Origin: Lachnospiraceae bacterium
Lineage (GTDB): Bacteria; Bacillota; Clostridia; Lachnospirales; Lachnospiraceae
Direction: 5' to 3'
Assembly (NCBI GenBank): GCA_024698885.1
Contig: JAILQQ010000256.1
Location: 1 to 38,728, forward strand
DNA: 38,728 nucleotides
Positions 31,891-38,728 of the stretch are shown here, piece after piece. Under the pieces are notes generated by a model. That model was not told the origin of the DNA and did not search any database. It was given only the letters and a program-made list of their open reading frames with translations. The stretch's first letter is position 1. Each line of letters starts with the position of its first letter. Position numbers and translations under genes: made by a program.

Positions 31891-32944
31891 ATGGTGTGAT
31901 CATACGTTTAATCCGATCACCGGTTGCCGGCACGACTGCGAATACTGCTATGCCAGAAAAATGACGGCCAGGTTCGCTGGAGATGTAAGGCTCAATAAGT
32001 CAGCAAAGGCAGATTACAGAATGGTAGAGGCTGCAGACGGAGGGGATCCCGTTTATGTTCTCGATAAGCCGATGCTGAACGAAACGGGGAAACCGCTGGT
32101 ATATCCCTTCAATTTTGAACCGACATATCACAGTTACCGATTCGAGAGACTTGATGCCTTAAAGATGGGGAACAATATCTTTGTCGGGGCTATGGCTGAT
32201 GTTTTCGGAGAATGGGTGCCGGATTACTGGATCGAGGAGATTTTAGCGGAATGCGCAAAGCGATCGATGCATAACTATATGTTCCTCACCAAGAACCCGG
32301 GAAGACTGGTCAAGATGGCAAATGAAGGGAAGCTGCCGAGTGGTGATAACTTCTGGTACGGATCCAGCGTGACAAATCCGGGAAAACCCTATTTTTACGG
32401 CATTTCAAGAAAATACCACAGCTTTATATCCATAGAACCGATTCTGGCAGACTTTGGAGGTTATGGAGGATTAGGATATCCGGAGTGGATCATTATCGGA
32501 GCCGAGACGGGAAACCGGAAGGGAAAGGTTATCCCGGATGCAGGGTGGATCAGAAATATCGTGGAGATCGCTGACAGGAATAACATTCCTGTATTCATGA
32601 AGGACAGCCTTATCCGTATTGTCGGCGAGGATGAAATGCGCAGAGATTATCCTCCTGAGCTCCGGCACAAGGCAATAAGCGAGAAGATGGATCGGAAGTT
32701 GTATGGCTATTGTGAAGCCTGTAAGGCGAAAAAAAAGAAACGCGACATGGTAGGCCTTATGGCCAAAACAAAGAGAGGTCTCGGGGCGGCGCATTACTGC
32801 TACCTTTGCAGGGAATGTTTCGGAAAGCACTGTGACAGGTTGGGACTGAATGCAGCCGATATCCTGGCAACCGCAGATGGTATCGGGGAAAAGGAGGAGA
32901 AACAAAATGAAAAGAAGTTGCAGAAGGACAGCAGACGAGAATAG
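31871..32944 (+). CDS. DUF5131 (Gp37-like) radical-SAM-like phage protein
   Basis: The 357-residue protein starts MNRSKIEWCDHTFNPITGC and has C19-x3-C23-x2-C26 followed by YARKM, the iron-sulfur motif of radical SAM enzymes as seen in the DUF5131/phage Gp37 family. The core contains GAMADVFGEWVP and the end of the barrel IIGAETG. A C-terminal extension has a zinc-ribbon-like arrangement (CEAC and CYLCRECF near 279-317). The substrate is unknown; some relatives are linked to DNA modification or repair of photoproducts, but nothing here proves either. GGAGG lies about 9 bases before the ATG. Confidence 0.85.
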   Translation: MNRSKIEWCDHTFNPITGCRHDCEYCYARKMTARFAGDVRLNKSAKADYRMVEAADGGDPVYVLDKPMLNETGKPLVYPFNFEPTYHSYRFERLDALKMGNNIFVGAMADVFGEWVPDYWIEEILAECAKRSMHNYMFLTKNPGRLVKMANEGKLPSGDNFWYGSSVTNPGKPYFYGISRKYHSFISIEPILADFGGYGGLGYPEWIIIGAETGNRKGKVIPDAGWIRNIVEIADRNNIPVFMKDSLIRIVGEDEMRRDYPPELRHKAISEKMDRKLYGYCEACKAKKKKRDMVGLMAKTKRGLGAAHYCYLCRECFGKHCDRLGLNAADILATADGIGEKEEKQNEKKLQKDSRRE

Positions 32945-33173
32945 GATCCACGAAAGAGCTGTCAGGCTCCGGAAAATGACTGATAAGCAGCTGGTTGAAT
33001 ATGTGGAGACCTGCCATACGGCTCCTACAGTGATCCGGCCGGAGACCCCAAAAGATCCGGTAGATATTGAAGGGATCATTGAGGATATCGGGAAAATCCG
33101 TGGCGTAGGCATCACAAAGCTGCACTATATCCGGGAGATCCTGAAAGCCAGGTTGGAGGTATGCGATGGCTGA
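32907..33173 (+). CDS. Small protein with helix-hairpin-helix-like motif
   Basis: The 88-residue protein is basic at the start (MKRSCRRTADENRIHERA), then has ADENR and KQLVEYVETC helices. The end reads IGKIRGVGITKLHYIREIL, which fits a helix-hairpin-helix DNA-binding motif (hydrophobic-x-GxG). The ATG at 32907 has AAGGAGG 9 bases upstream. It overlaps both neighbours and precedes recU, so a role as a junction-binding partner is possible. Confidence 0.6.
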   Translation: MKRSCRRTADENRIHERAVRLRKMTDKQLVEYVETCHTAPTVIRPETPKDPVDIEGIIEDIGKIRGVGITKLHYIREILKARLEVCDG

Positions 33174-33702
33174 TGCTAGAAGGCAGATAACAGGAGCCAG
33201 GAACAGAGCGTCCGGCGAGATTTTTGAGCGGTATATTTCACAGTCTTGCAATTATTACTGGGACAAAGGATATGCCTGCATTGAGAAAACTCCGGAGCCG
33301 ATGCATCCGATCAGGCCATACGGAAATCGTGGGACAGGGCAATTTATAGCCTATTACATGAAGCAGGCCCAGCCTGATTTCAAGGGAACGCTCTGCGACG
33401 GTTCCTGTATCATCTTCGACGCGAAGCATACAGACAAAGACCGGATAAAACAGTCCGCCATTACGGAGGCACAGTGGGAGACGTTCGACAGATACGAGGC
33501 TATGAAAGCGCGATGCTTTGTGATCGTTTCGATCAATCTGGAACGATTCTACCGTGTGCCGTGGGCGGTCTGGAAGCAGATGAAGGAGCTTTACGGACAT
33601 AAGTATATGGCAGAAGGTCGGGAACTGGATCCTTACAAGGTTCCCGACCAGAACCGGACAATCCTATTTCTGGAAGGAGTGACAATCAATGAAGATAGAT
33701 AA
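33166..33702 (+). CDS. recU: RecU-like Holliday junction resolvase
   Basis: The 178-residue protein has the RecU-type order: NRASGEIFERYI near the N-terminus, IEKTPEPMHPI, AQPDFKGTLCDGSCIIFDAKHT carrying the catalytic D-x(n)-D-x-K (PD-(D/E)xK fold) and the QWETFDRYEAM helix. RecU cleaves four-way DNA junctions formed in phage recombination and replication. The usual glutamate of the EAK motif is replaced by aspartate (FDAK), which is still acidic. It overlaps both the upstream small gene and the clamp gene downstream. Confidence 0.88.
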   Translation: MADARRQITGARNRASGEIFERYISQSCNYYWDKGYACIEKTPEPMHPIRPYGNRGTGQFIAYYMKQAQPDFKGTLCDGSCIIFDAKHTDKDRIKQSAITEAQWETFDRYEAMKARCFVIVSINLERFYRVPWAVWKQMKELYGHKYMAEGRELDPYKVPDQNRTILFLEGVTINEDR

Positions 33703-34756
33703 ATCAGAGCTGGCAAGGAAGATCAACAGAATCAAGAGCACGGTACCGAAGAAAACGCCTCTGGAAGCCATACAGGGAGTTTTGGTTGAAGATGGTTATT
33801 TAATAGCTAACAATATGGAAACAGCCGTCAAGGTGAAATTAGAGGCCTCTGCGGGCGAGACTTTTATCATCCCCGCCCGTGCATTTGACCTGATCAACAA
33901 TTTGCCGAATGGCGAGGTGGAGATCAAGGCAGATGAAGCATCCATAACGATCAGGATCGGCAGCATAAAAAACAAATTTGCATCGACCGGAGCAGATCAA
34001 TATCCGAGACCGAGTGTCACGAAGTCGGAGGGGACACAGTCCTTCGAACTTGACAGTGAGAGCTTTGTGGCTTCACTGCGTAGAGTGGCATTCGCAATAG
34101 CGGACACGGCCCACAACACTATGAACGCTCTTTGTCTGAGGGCGAAAGACGGAAAGCTGAACTATATTGCGTTGGACGGGCATATCATCGCTTGGGACAA
34201 GGTGGAATATGACGGAGATTTTGAGCTTCTTATCCCGAAAAACGCAGTAGAAAAGCTGGTATCCATCGGCTTGACCGGAAAGCTCACGATAGAACACAGC
34301 GAATTCGGGGCACTTTTCATTACGGATGAATGCGAGGTATCTACCAGACTGGTAAACGGGGAATTCTTCAATGTCGAAAAGGCTGTAACAGAAGGAACCA
34401 TGAAGACGGTAGCAGAAAGAGCCGGTCTGGTTGATGCGATCAACAGAGCGCGTGCCTGCATGACGGCTGGAACCAATACTCCGGTCAGGATGGAGCTGGC
34501 CGAGAAGGCTGTCAGTATCAGCATAGCAGTTTCAACGGTTAATTACAGTGAATCGGTACCGCTGATCAGAGATATGGAAAACCCATTGACGATTGCCTTT
34601 GATTCCCGCCTGCTGACGGAGTGCCTGAAGGCTTTTGACAGCGAAGAGGTAGAGCTTTCCTTTTCGGGACCGAAAATGCCCTTAATTATCCGCGACGGTG
34701 AATCAGATTTCCTAACTCTGATATTACCGGTTGCATTGGCAGCAGCAGGGAAATAA
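33689..34756 (+). CDS. dnaN: Phage DNA polymerase III beta sliding clamp
   Basis: The 355-residue protein has the length and three-domain pattern of a bacterial beta clamp: KSTVPKKTPLEAIQGVLVE, FIIPARAFDLINNLPNGEVEI, the domain 2 segment around TAHNTMNALCLRAKDGKLN and the final strand FLTLILPVALA, where host clamps end in a PMRL-type motif. It should tether a polymerase or partner proteins to DNA. Its start overlaps recU by 14 bases. No phage DNA polymerase is seen in the window. Two other prophage proteins carry QxxLF motifs that could bind it. Confidence 0.9.
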   Translation: MKIDKSELARKINRIKSTVPKKTPLEAIQGVLVEDGYLIANNMETAVKVKLEASAGETFIIPARAFDLINNLPNGEVEIKADEASITIRIGSIKNKFASTGADQYPRPSVTKSEGTQSFELDSESFVASLRRVAFAIADTAHNTMNALCLRAKDGKLNYIALDGHIIAWDKVEYDGDFELLIPKNAVEKLVSIGLTGKLTIEHSEFGALFITDECEVSTRLVNGEFFNVEKAVTEGTMKTVAERAGLVDAINRARACMTAGTNTPVRMELAEKAVSISIAVSTVNYSESVPLIRDMENPLTIAFDSRLLTECLKAFDSEEVELSFSGPKMPLIIRDGESDFLTLILPVALAAAGK

Positions 34757-34781
34757 TCCCGTTTCACTAAGGAGGTGCGAT

Positions 34782-35000
34782 GTGAAGAAATGCCCGAAGT
34801 GCGGAAAAGAATATGAAAGGCTCCTGGCTCTGTCCCGGAGGGACAACAAGACAATGATCTGCGATGTCTGCGGGATGAAGGAGGCTCTGGAAGATTTCGC
34901 AAAGTACCGAAAGGCCACGCCGCAGGAGCGAACGAAAGCAGCAGTATACGCGACCGGAAATAAATGGGCTATCGAGAATTATGAGGCAACGCATAGTTAA
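34782..35000 (+). CDS. Small zinc-ribbon protein, 72 residues
   Basis: The protein has CPKC at 4-7 and CDVC near 29-32, a four-cysteine zinc ribbon, then a helical, basic tail (FAKYRKATPQERTKAA). The start is GTG 34782, with AAGGAGG 6 bases upstream; the ATG at 34780 is followed at once by a stop. It is likely a small DNA- or RNA-binding or adaptor protein. It is not assigned to a family. Confidence 0.65.
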   Translation: MKKCPKCGKEYERLLALSRRDNKTMICDVCGMKEALEDFAKYRKATPQERTKAAVYATGNKWAIENYEATHS

Positions 35001-35010
35001 GGAGGATCTT

Positions 35011-35232
35011 ATGAATATTAAGATATGGCCGAGGTGTGAGGACGAACAGGGCGGGATCCTGATGATGCCGATGAAAAAGAATGTCCCGTATGGACGCTCC
35101 GGATGGACAACATTTACGTGTCCGAAATGCAAAGCAAAGTGCTGGAAACCGAAGGGAACCGACGAATTGGCCCGGACGCAGAAAATGACGCTGCTTTGTA
35201 CGGAATGTGCTTTAAAGGAGGGATTGTCTTGA
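35011..35232 (+). CDS. Second small zinc-ribbon protein, 73 residues
   Basis: The protein has CPKC with a nearby CW and CTEC near its end, separated by 20-odd residues, like the preceding gene. AAGGAGG lies 6 bases before the ATG at 35011; a longer in-frame ATG at 34981 lies in the preceding gene and has no ribosome binding site. Function unknown. Confidence 0.65.
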   Translation: MNIKIWPRCEDEQGGILMMPMKKNVPYGRSGWTTFTCPKCKAKCWKPKGTDELARTQKMTLLCTECALKEGLS

Positions 35233-35675
35233 ATGAACCTGTGCAAATAAATCTGTTTGATTACCTCGAAAGCCTCCAGGGGAAAGATGATCCGGTTGAG
35301 ATCACCGGTGTAATCAATCTGAAATCAAGGCCTATCTCACATTATGAGGTATCCCTTCCATATGGAGATCTTGTCCTGATAGTTGCTATGCTTCGGGATT
35401 ATGTCAGAGGACTTGATGAAGTCAAACGGGATGATATTCAGTGGCATGCGTACTACCGGAACAGATTCCTGGGTATGGCAGACAGAATCTCTCAGCAGAT
35501 TGAATATGATTACGACAAGGCTATGCAGAAATGCCTGAAAAAGCAAGCAAAGGAAAGTGATATAGGAGAAGATGCGCTGATCCTGGCTTTAAAGAAAGGG
35601 TCTGCAACACAAAAAAATGAAGGAGTAGATCCGAGCGAAAAGGAGGAAAAAGATGAAAACAATGGAGGATTGTAA
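35229..35675 (+). CDS. Unknown phage protein with N-terminal clamp-binding-like motif
   Basis: The 148-residue protein begins at TTG 35229, overlapping the preceding stop, with AAAGGAGGG about 7 bases upstream. Residues 6-13 read QINLFDYL, close to the QLxLF clamp-docking peptide. The middle part (SHYEVSLPYGDLVLIVAMLRDY, then WHAYYRNRFLGMADRISQQI) is helical, and the C-terminus is acidic and lysine-rich. It has no known family. With the clamp gene 0.5 kb upstream, a clamp-binding accessory factor is a testable idea. Confidence 0.65.
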   Translation: MNEPVQINLFDYLESLQGKDDPVEITGVINLKSRPISHYEVSLPYGDLVLIVAMLRDYVRGLDEVKRDDIQWHAYYRNRFLGMADRISQQIEYDYDKAMQKCLKKQAKESDIGEDALILALKKGSATQKNEGVDPSEKEEKDENNGGL

Positions 35676-35850
35676 ATTCAAAAATATGAGCGACCTGAAT
35701 CTTGCAAGATTCTTACGTGACTATGCAAAGACCAGAGGTGGGGAGCTGCGGTCACTGACTCTTGCCGCAGCGGATCGGATCCTTGATCTGAAGGACAAGA
35801 TAAAGAAAATGGAGGATGAGATTGCGAGAGGGGAGGATGACGGAAAATGA
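35653..35850 (+). CDS. Small helical phage protein, 65 residues
   Basis: No family recognised. The sequence is basic and helical (LARFLRDYAKTRGGELRS, then AAADRILDLKDKIKKMEDEI), possibly a coiled coil. AAGGAGG lies 6 bases before the ATG, and the gene overlaps both neighbours. Confidence 0.65.
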   Translation: MKTMEDCKFKNMSDLNLARFLRDYAKTRGGELRSLTLAAADRILDLKDKIKKMEDEIARGEDDGK

Positions 35851-36164
35851 GCCAAAAAGCAGATAAGAACTGGGGTCGCGTTTGGAGCAAAGAAGCCGAA
35901 ATGGATGCCAGGATCGCCTTGCAAGTGGTCGCAAGTTCGATTTACACGCATTGGAAGTACACTATCAATCAGGAAAGCAAGACTTCTAGTGGCGAATGGA
36001 TTGAAGGTGTCGGACTAGGGCAGATACATGATATCTGGAACCTGATGTATACGGATATGAAAGCCCTTTACACGTTGGAGCAGATTGTCGGGACTCATTA
36101 TCGAACTAAGATTATAGAGGACGAGTCGCCGGGAGAAGGTGAAGAAGATGGCAACGATGATTGA
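35847..36164 (+). CDS. Hypothetical phage protein, 105 residues
   Basis: No family recognised. It starts MSQKADKNWGRVWSKEAEM and has a tryptophan-rich centre and an acidic tail (SPGEGEEDGNDD). There is no signal peptide or membrane segment. The start overlaps the preceding stop (ATGA), and the next gene starts within its end. Confidence 0.6.
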   Translation: MSQKADKNWGRVWSKEAEMDARIALQVVASSIYTHWKYTINQESKTSSGEWIEGVGLGQIHDIWNLMYTDMKALYTLEQIVGTHYRTKIIEDESPGEGEEDGNDD

Positions 36165-36378
36165 AAACAGAAAGTCAACGGCGACTATGCGGTGCGAGAA
36201 GCCGGATGCGGAGGTCTGGCAGAAGAAGATAGACAATTATAAGCAGGAATTGAATAGCGCATTATCGCTGGGATTCCGAGACCGCGACCTCGAAAGCATA
36301 GAGAGGGACGCGAAAGACATCCAGAGGAGGATCGAGGAGATCAGGAAAGAGAGGTGCAAGGATGGGGAAAGTATATAG
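36148..36378 (+). CDS. Small coiled-coil protein sharing a module with the MmcB-like protein
   Basis: The 76-residue protein consists largely of EVWQKKIDNYKQELNSALSL, then RDLESIERDAKDIQRRIEEI. This is clearly related to residues about 253-300 of the MmcB-like protein at 37280-38203 (EIWQKKIDRYKQELDAALSA, then LDTLERNAQVIMRTVERI), and the DNA is also similar (36211 and 38036 onward). The ATG at 36148 is chosen because GGGAGAAGG lies 8 bases upstream. Confidence 0.65.
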   Translation: MATMIENRKSTATMRCEKPDAEVWQKKIDNYKQELNSALSLGFRDRDLESIERDAKDIQRRIEEIRKERCKDGESI

Positions 36379-36676
36379 TGAATGGGCTTTCAAGGAAAAC
36401 GAGAAAGAAAAGGCCGCCACAAACCGGGAGACCTACAAAGAGATCACGGAGAAGTGGCGCGTAAACCGGCACGAGCATTTCAACAATAAAGAGATAAACG
36501 AGGAGGATTTTGACCTCATCATCGAGAGGACGGCAGGCTACAACCACGCCACATACCGCATAATCAAGAACGAGACGGATTTAACGCAGGATGAAATAGC
36601 TCTTGTGTGCGATAACGGAAACCTTTGTTTCGGGTACATGATGCAGGGCAAACAATACTACGTGTTTGAGGATTAG
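36362..36676 (+). CDS. Hypothetical phage protein, 104 residues
   Basis: No family recognised. The N-terminal half is charged and helical (WAFKENEKEKAATNRETYKE), and the C-terminal half has short strands (ALVCDNGNLCFGYMM and QYYVFED). It is cytoplasmic by sequence. It overlaps the preceding gene by 17 bases. Confidence 0.6.
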   Translation: MGKVYSEWAFKENEKEKAATNRETYKEITEKWRVNRHEHFNNKEINEEDFDLIIERTAGYNHATYRIIKNETDLTQDEIALVCDNGNLCFGYMMQGKQYYVFED

Positions 36677-36687
36677 AGGAGGCACGA

Positions 36688-37095
36688 ATGTCAACGAGAG
36701 GATTTGAGCCTGTATGCACAAATGATGAAGCACGAGCTTATTTTTGCAACAAAGGTCTTACATACAAAGATGTAACCGAGGGTGATGTCCTGACGCTCGT
36801 TATGCTCCTTAACAGAGAATTAAAGAAAAGCAACAAGGCCGGGGAGACTTCCGTAAGTACCATGAGCCTAAGCCGAAAGGTAGACATAAGGAAAGCGACA
36901 AACGGAACGCTGATAACCTGTTTTCTGTATATGAACTCACAATATTTTCAGCGCCGGGAGTGTATAAGCTTCAACAGAGACGGGTTTATAGGGTTTGCAG
37001 GATGGGCGGATGATGGGAACCTAAACCCGATCAAAAGAGCTTTTTTACAGTGGTGCGACATAATCGAGCAGGACAAAAAGGAGGGGCAAACGTGA
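36688..37095 (+). CDS. Hypothetical phage protein, 135 residues
   Basis: No family recognised. It starts MSTRGFEPVCTNDEARAYF, has a helical middle (LTLVMLLNRELKKSN) and a C-terminal part with FIGFAGWADDGNLNP and a WCDIIEQDKK helix. GGAGG precedes the ATG by 6 bases. Its stop overlaps the next gene's GTG start. Confidence 0.6.
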   Translation: MSTRGFEPVCTNDEARAYFCNKGLTYKDVTEGDVLTLVMLLNRELKKSNKAGETSVSTMSLSRKVDIRKATNGTLITCFLYMNSQYFQRRECISFNRDGFIGFAGWADDGNLNPIKRAFLQWCDIIEQDKKEGQT

Positions 37096-37283
37096 ATCAC
37101 GGAAAAGCAGCGGCGATATTTTACAACATCAACAGCCCGGAGTACACGGACGAAGAAAAAGGAACAGCAATAAAGATAATAGCCGGGATGGAAACCCACA
37201 ACGGAGTGACGAAAGCGGCAATGCTGGGCGTGATCAGATACCTTTGGAACATGATTTTTCAGATGGAGGATGATGGGAAATGA
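37092..37283 (+). CDS. Small phage protein, 63 residues
   Basis: No family recognised. It starts at GTG 37092 (GTGA overlap with the previous stop), with AAGGAGGGG upstream. The sequence is helical, with THNGVTKAAMLGVIRYLW near the end. It is followed by an ATGA overlap with the MmcB-like gene. Confidence 0.55.
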   Translation: MNHGKAAAIFYNINSPEYTDEEKGTAIKIIAGMETHNGVTKAAMLGVIRYLWNMIFQMEDDGK

Positions 37284-38203
37284 GCGTTGATGTATCTGAG
37301 ATCATCGAGAAAGAGGAAAAGAAGCGCATAACATCCACGGAGATTAAAAGAGCGTTGGCAGAAAGTCACGACAAAGATTTCTTTCTAACAGAGGTTAAGA
37401 ACGGCTCGACCTACTTCCCGCCGGCGCAAGGGTTACTGATGTTTGACGGCTTTGCAATGACCCGGAGCTACACGAAACCATGCATAAAGATTTACGAAGT
37501 AAAGGTGAGCCGGAGCGACTTTTTAAGAGACAACAAGTGGAACCTTTACAAGCAATATTGCAACGAATTATATTTCGTCGTTCCTAAAGGATTGATAGAA
37601 AAGACAGAATTGCCGGATGACGTAGGGCTGATTTATTACAACCGGGAGGGAACACGAAAGCTCGTAACAAAGCAGAAAGCACGCTGGAGGGATATTGAGG
37701 AACCGATAGACGTCTACAAGTATTTGATATATAGCCGGTTGGAACAGGATCGGATACCGTTTTACAACAGTCGTAAAGAGTATGCAGCGGATTACCTGCA
37801 AGATAAAAGAGACAGGAAAGGGATAGGGTACGCACTTGGATCCAAAATGGCGGAGCGACTACAAGAGGCAGAAAAGAAGCTTGCGGAACTGCAAAGCCGG
37901 GAACACCAGTTAGAGGTGCTGAACGCAATCAGGGAGGTGTTAAGAGACCACGGGCTCGATCCATTTGACTGGAATTGGGACTTAGACTGGATGAGACACG
38001 TTTGGAGCAATGGCAGACGGGAAAAGCCCGATCCAGAGATCTGGCAGAAAAAGATAGACAGGTACAAGCAGGAACTCGATGCCGCACTATCGGCGGGAAT
38101 TCTGTTAAGCGATCTTGATACCCTCGAAAGAAACGCACAGGTGATAATGCGGACTGTCGAGCGGATCAGGAAAGAGAGGGGCGAGGATGAAGAAAACACA
38201 TAA
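37280..38203 (+). CDS. MmcB-like DNA repair protein with C-terminal coiled-coil module
   Basis: Residues about 15-150 (GLLMFDGFAMTRSYTKPCIK, YEVKVSRSDFLRDNKW, QYCNELYFVVPKG and DDVGLIYYN) match the MmcB family, a restriction-endonuclease-like fold with a likely active-site E-x-K (YEVKVS). Family members are linked to DNA repair or to translesion synthesis. A long helical region follows, then a C-terminal module (about 253-300) homologous to the small protein at 36148-36378. The 307-residue length is longer than typical MmcB (about 150-200). It starts in an ATGA overlap with the preceding gene. Confidence 0.75.
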   Translation: MSVDVSEIIEKEEKKRITSTEIKRALAESHDKDFFLTEVKNGSTYFPPAQGLLMFDGFAMTRSYTKPCIKIYEVKVSRSDFLRDNKWNLYKQYCNELYFVVPKGLIEKTELPDDVGLIYYNREGTRKLVTKQKARWRDIEEPIDVYKYLIYSRLEQDRIPFYNSRKEYAADYLQDKRDRKGIGYALGSKMAERLQEAEKKLAELQSREHQLEVLNAIREVLRDHGLDPFDWNWDLDWMRHVWSNGRREKPDPEIWQKKIDRYKQELDAALSAGILLSDLDTLERNAQVIMRTVERIRKERGEDEENT

Positions 38204-38720
38204 GATAAAACTGAATAAGGAGTTCGGCGCGAGAAGAAACCCGTGGACTGTACACCTTGCGGCCATAATCGGAGCGCATTACTGCTGTCAGAGTTACCGG
38301 CAGCATAGAAAAGGGAGGCAGACTAATAACATCTGCTTCGTAGGGCTTGACGAAGATGCGGAGGTGTGTACGGAGATTTTCAAATATGCCTATAACTATG
38401 TTATTGCCGGAACGAAAAGGGTTAGGCTGGAAAACTTGGAATATCCACAAAGGTACATCACGAAATTTTGCAACAGCTATGGATACGGATTCGTCAAAGG
38501 GTTGGATGATGCCTACAGGGAACAGGAGGCAGAGAAAGAAGCCGGATGGGGATTGGTGATGTCAATCCCGAAAGAGGTCACGGAGGAGACGGAGGGCATG
38601 GAGAACGGTCATTTCAGAGCGAAAGCTGAAAAGGAATTATACAGCGACGATTTTGCGACAGGATACAAGGACGGGAAAGAGTTCACCCCGGGCCGGAGAT
38701 TGAAGGAGGCGACGGCATGA
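38187..38720 (+). CDS. DUF7168/DUF2786-type protein
   Basis: The 177-residue protein has WTVHLAAIIGAHYCCQSY, ICFVGLDEDAEVCTEIF, and YGYGFVKGLDDAYREQE, in the order seen in the C-terminal domain paired with DUF2786 in other bacteria and phages. It is of unknown biochemical role, and the usual N-terminal DUF2786 part is missing here. It overlaps the preceding gene by 17 bases. Confidence 0.5.
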   Translation: MKKTHKIKLNKEFGARRNPWTVHLAAIIGAHYCCQSYRQHRKGRQTNNICFVGLDEDAEVCTEIFKYAYNYVIAGTKRVRLENLEYPQRYITKFCNSYGYGFVKGLDDAYREQEAEKEAGWGLVMSIPKEVTEETEGMENGHFRAKAEKELYSDDFATGYKDGKEFTPGRRLKEATA

Positions 38721-38728
38721 GCAGCATT
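38717..38728 (+). CDS. Start of the next gene, cut by the window edge
   Basis: An ATG at 38717 overlaps the preceding TGA stop (ATGA), as in most genes of this operon, and reads MSSI before the window ends. Nothing more can be said. Confidence 0.4.

Larger units (their letters stand above)
16670..38728. mobile_element. Prophage (left part), integrated at the 3' end of guaA
   Basis: From the guaA stop onward the content changes to a tyrosine integrase, superinfection-exclusion lipoprotein, divergent repressor and Cro, then overlapping replication and recombination genes. The protein-coding DNA also becomes more A/G-rich with fewer GC-ending codons than the upstream nitrogen genes. No capsid, terminase or tail gene is reached, so phage identity rests on the lysogeny and early modules; a phage-derived island cannot be excluded. 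The left junction is probably within or just after the guaA 3' end; the right junction is beyond the window. Confidence 0.88.

Overview
This window joins a core chromosomal nitrogen-assimilation region (about 1-16,700) to the left part of an integrated prophage (about 16,700 to the right edge). Glutamine synthetase III, a two-subunit NADPH-type glutamate synthase, an ammonium transporter fused to a PII domain, strong AGGAGG ribosome binding sites and frequent GTG/TTG starts all suggest a Clostridia genome, most likely Lachnospiraceae. I recognise families by sequence motif only; no search was run.

Region 1 (1-11,500): glnN, gltB and gltD lie head to tail, followed by the amt-glnB fusion and an ATP-pyrophosphatase amidotransferase of the N-acetyl-sugar (PseA/WbpG) type. 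Together these import ammonium, fix it as glutamine and pass it to glutamate. A terminator closes the unit at 11,468-11,491.

Region 2 (11,500-16,670): a LysR-family regulator is divergent from a 24-codon ORF with a good ribosome binding site. A 27-bp sequence containing a T-N11-A LysR box lies between them, and a 21/27-identical copy sits just upstream of a near-consensus asnB promoter. asnB has a leader with a terminator hairpin and a 148-bp palindromic, MITE-like element. asnB and guaA are separated by a 27-bp direct repeat that flanks a second inverted-repeat element. asnB and guaA are both glutamine-dependent amidotransferases, so the whole region is about nitrogen transfer.

Region 3 (16,670-38,728): a tyrosine integrase follows guaA directly, a known island-integration hotspot. 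The lysogeny module is int, an Ltp-type superinfection-exclusion lipoprotein and a tandem-HTH repressor on the minus strand, facing a Cro-like protein across a promoter with three matching operators. Then comes a tightly overlapping plus-strand early operon: small regulators, a secreted 3D-domain-like protein, a putative single-strand annealing protein, a one-polypeptide SbcD-SbcC nuclease, a replisome organiser, a DnaC-type ATPase, a methyltransferase-like protein, PcfK and PcfJ, a DUF5131 radical-SAM-like protein, RecU, a phage sliding clamp, an MmcB-like protein and many small unknowns. The element runs off the right edge, so its right attachment site and structural genes are not seen. No rRNA, tRNA or CRISPR array was found.
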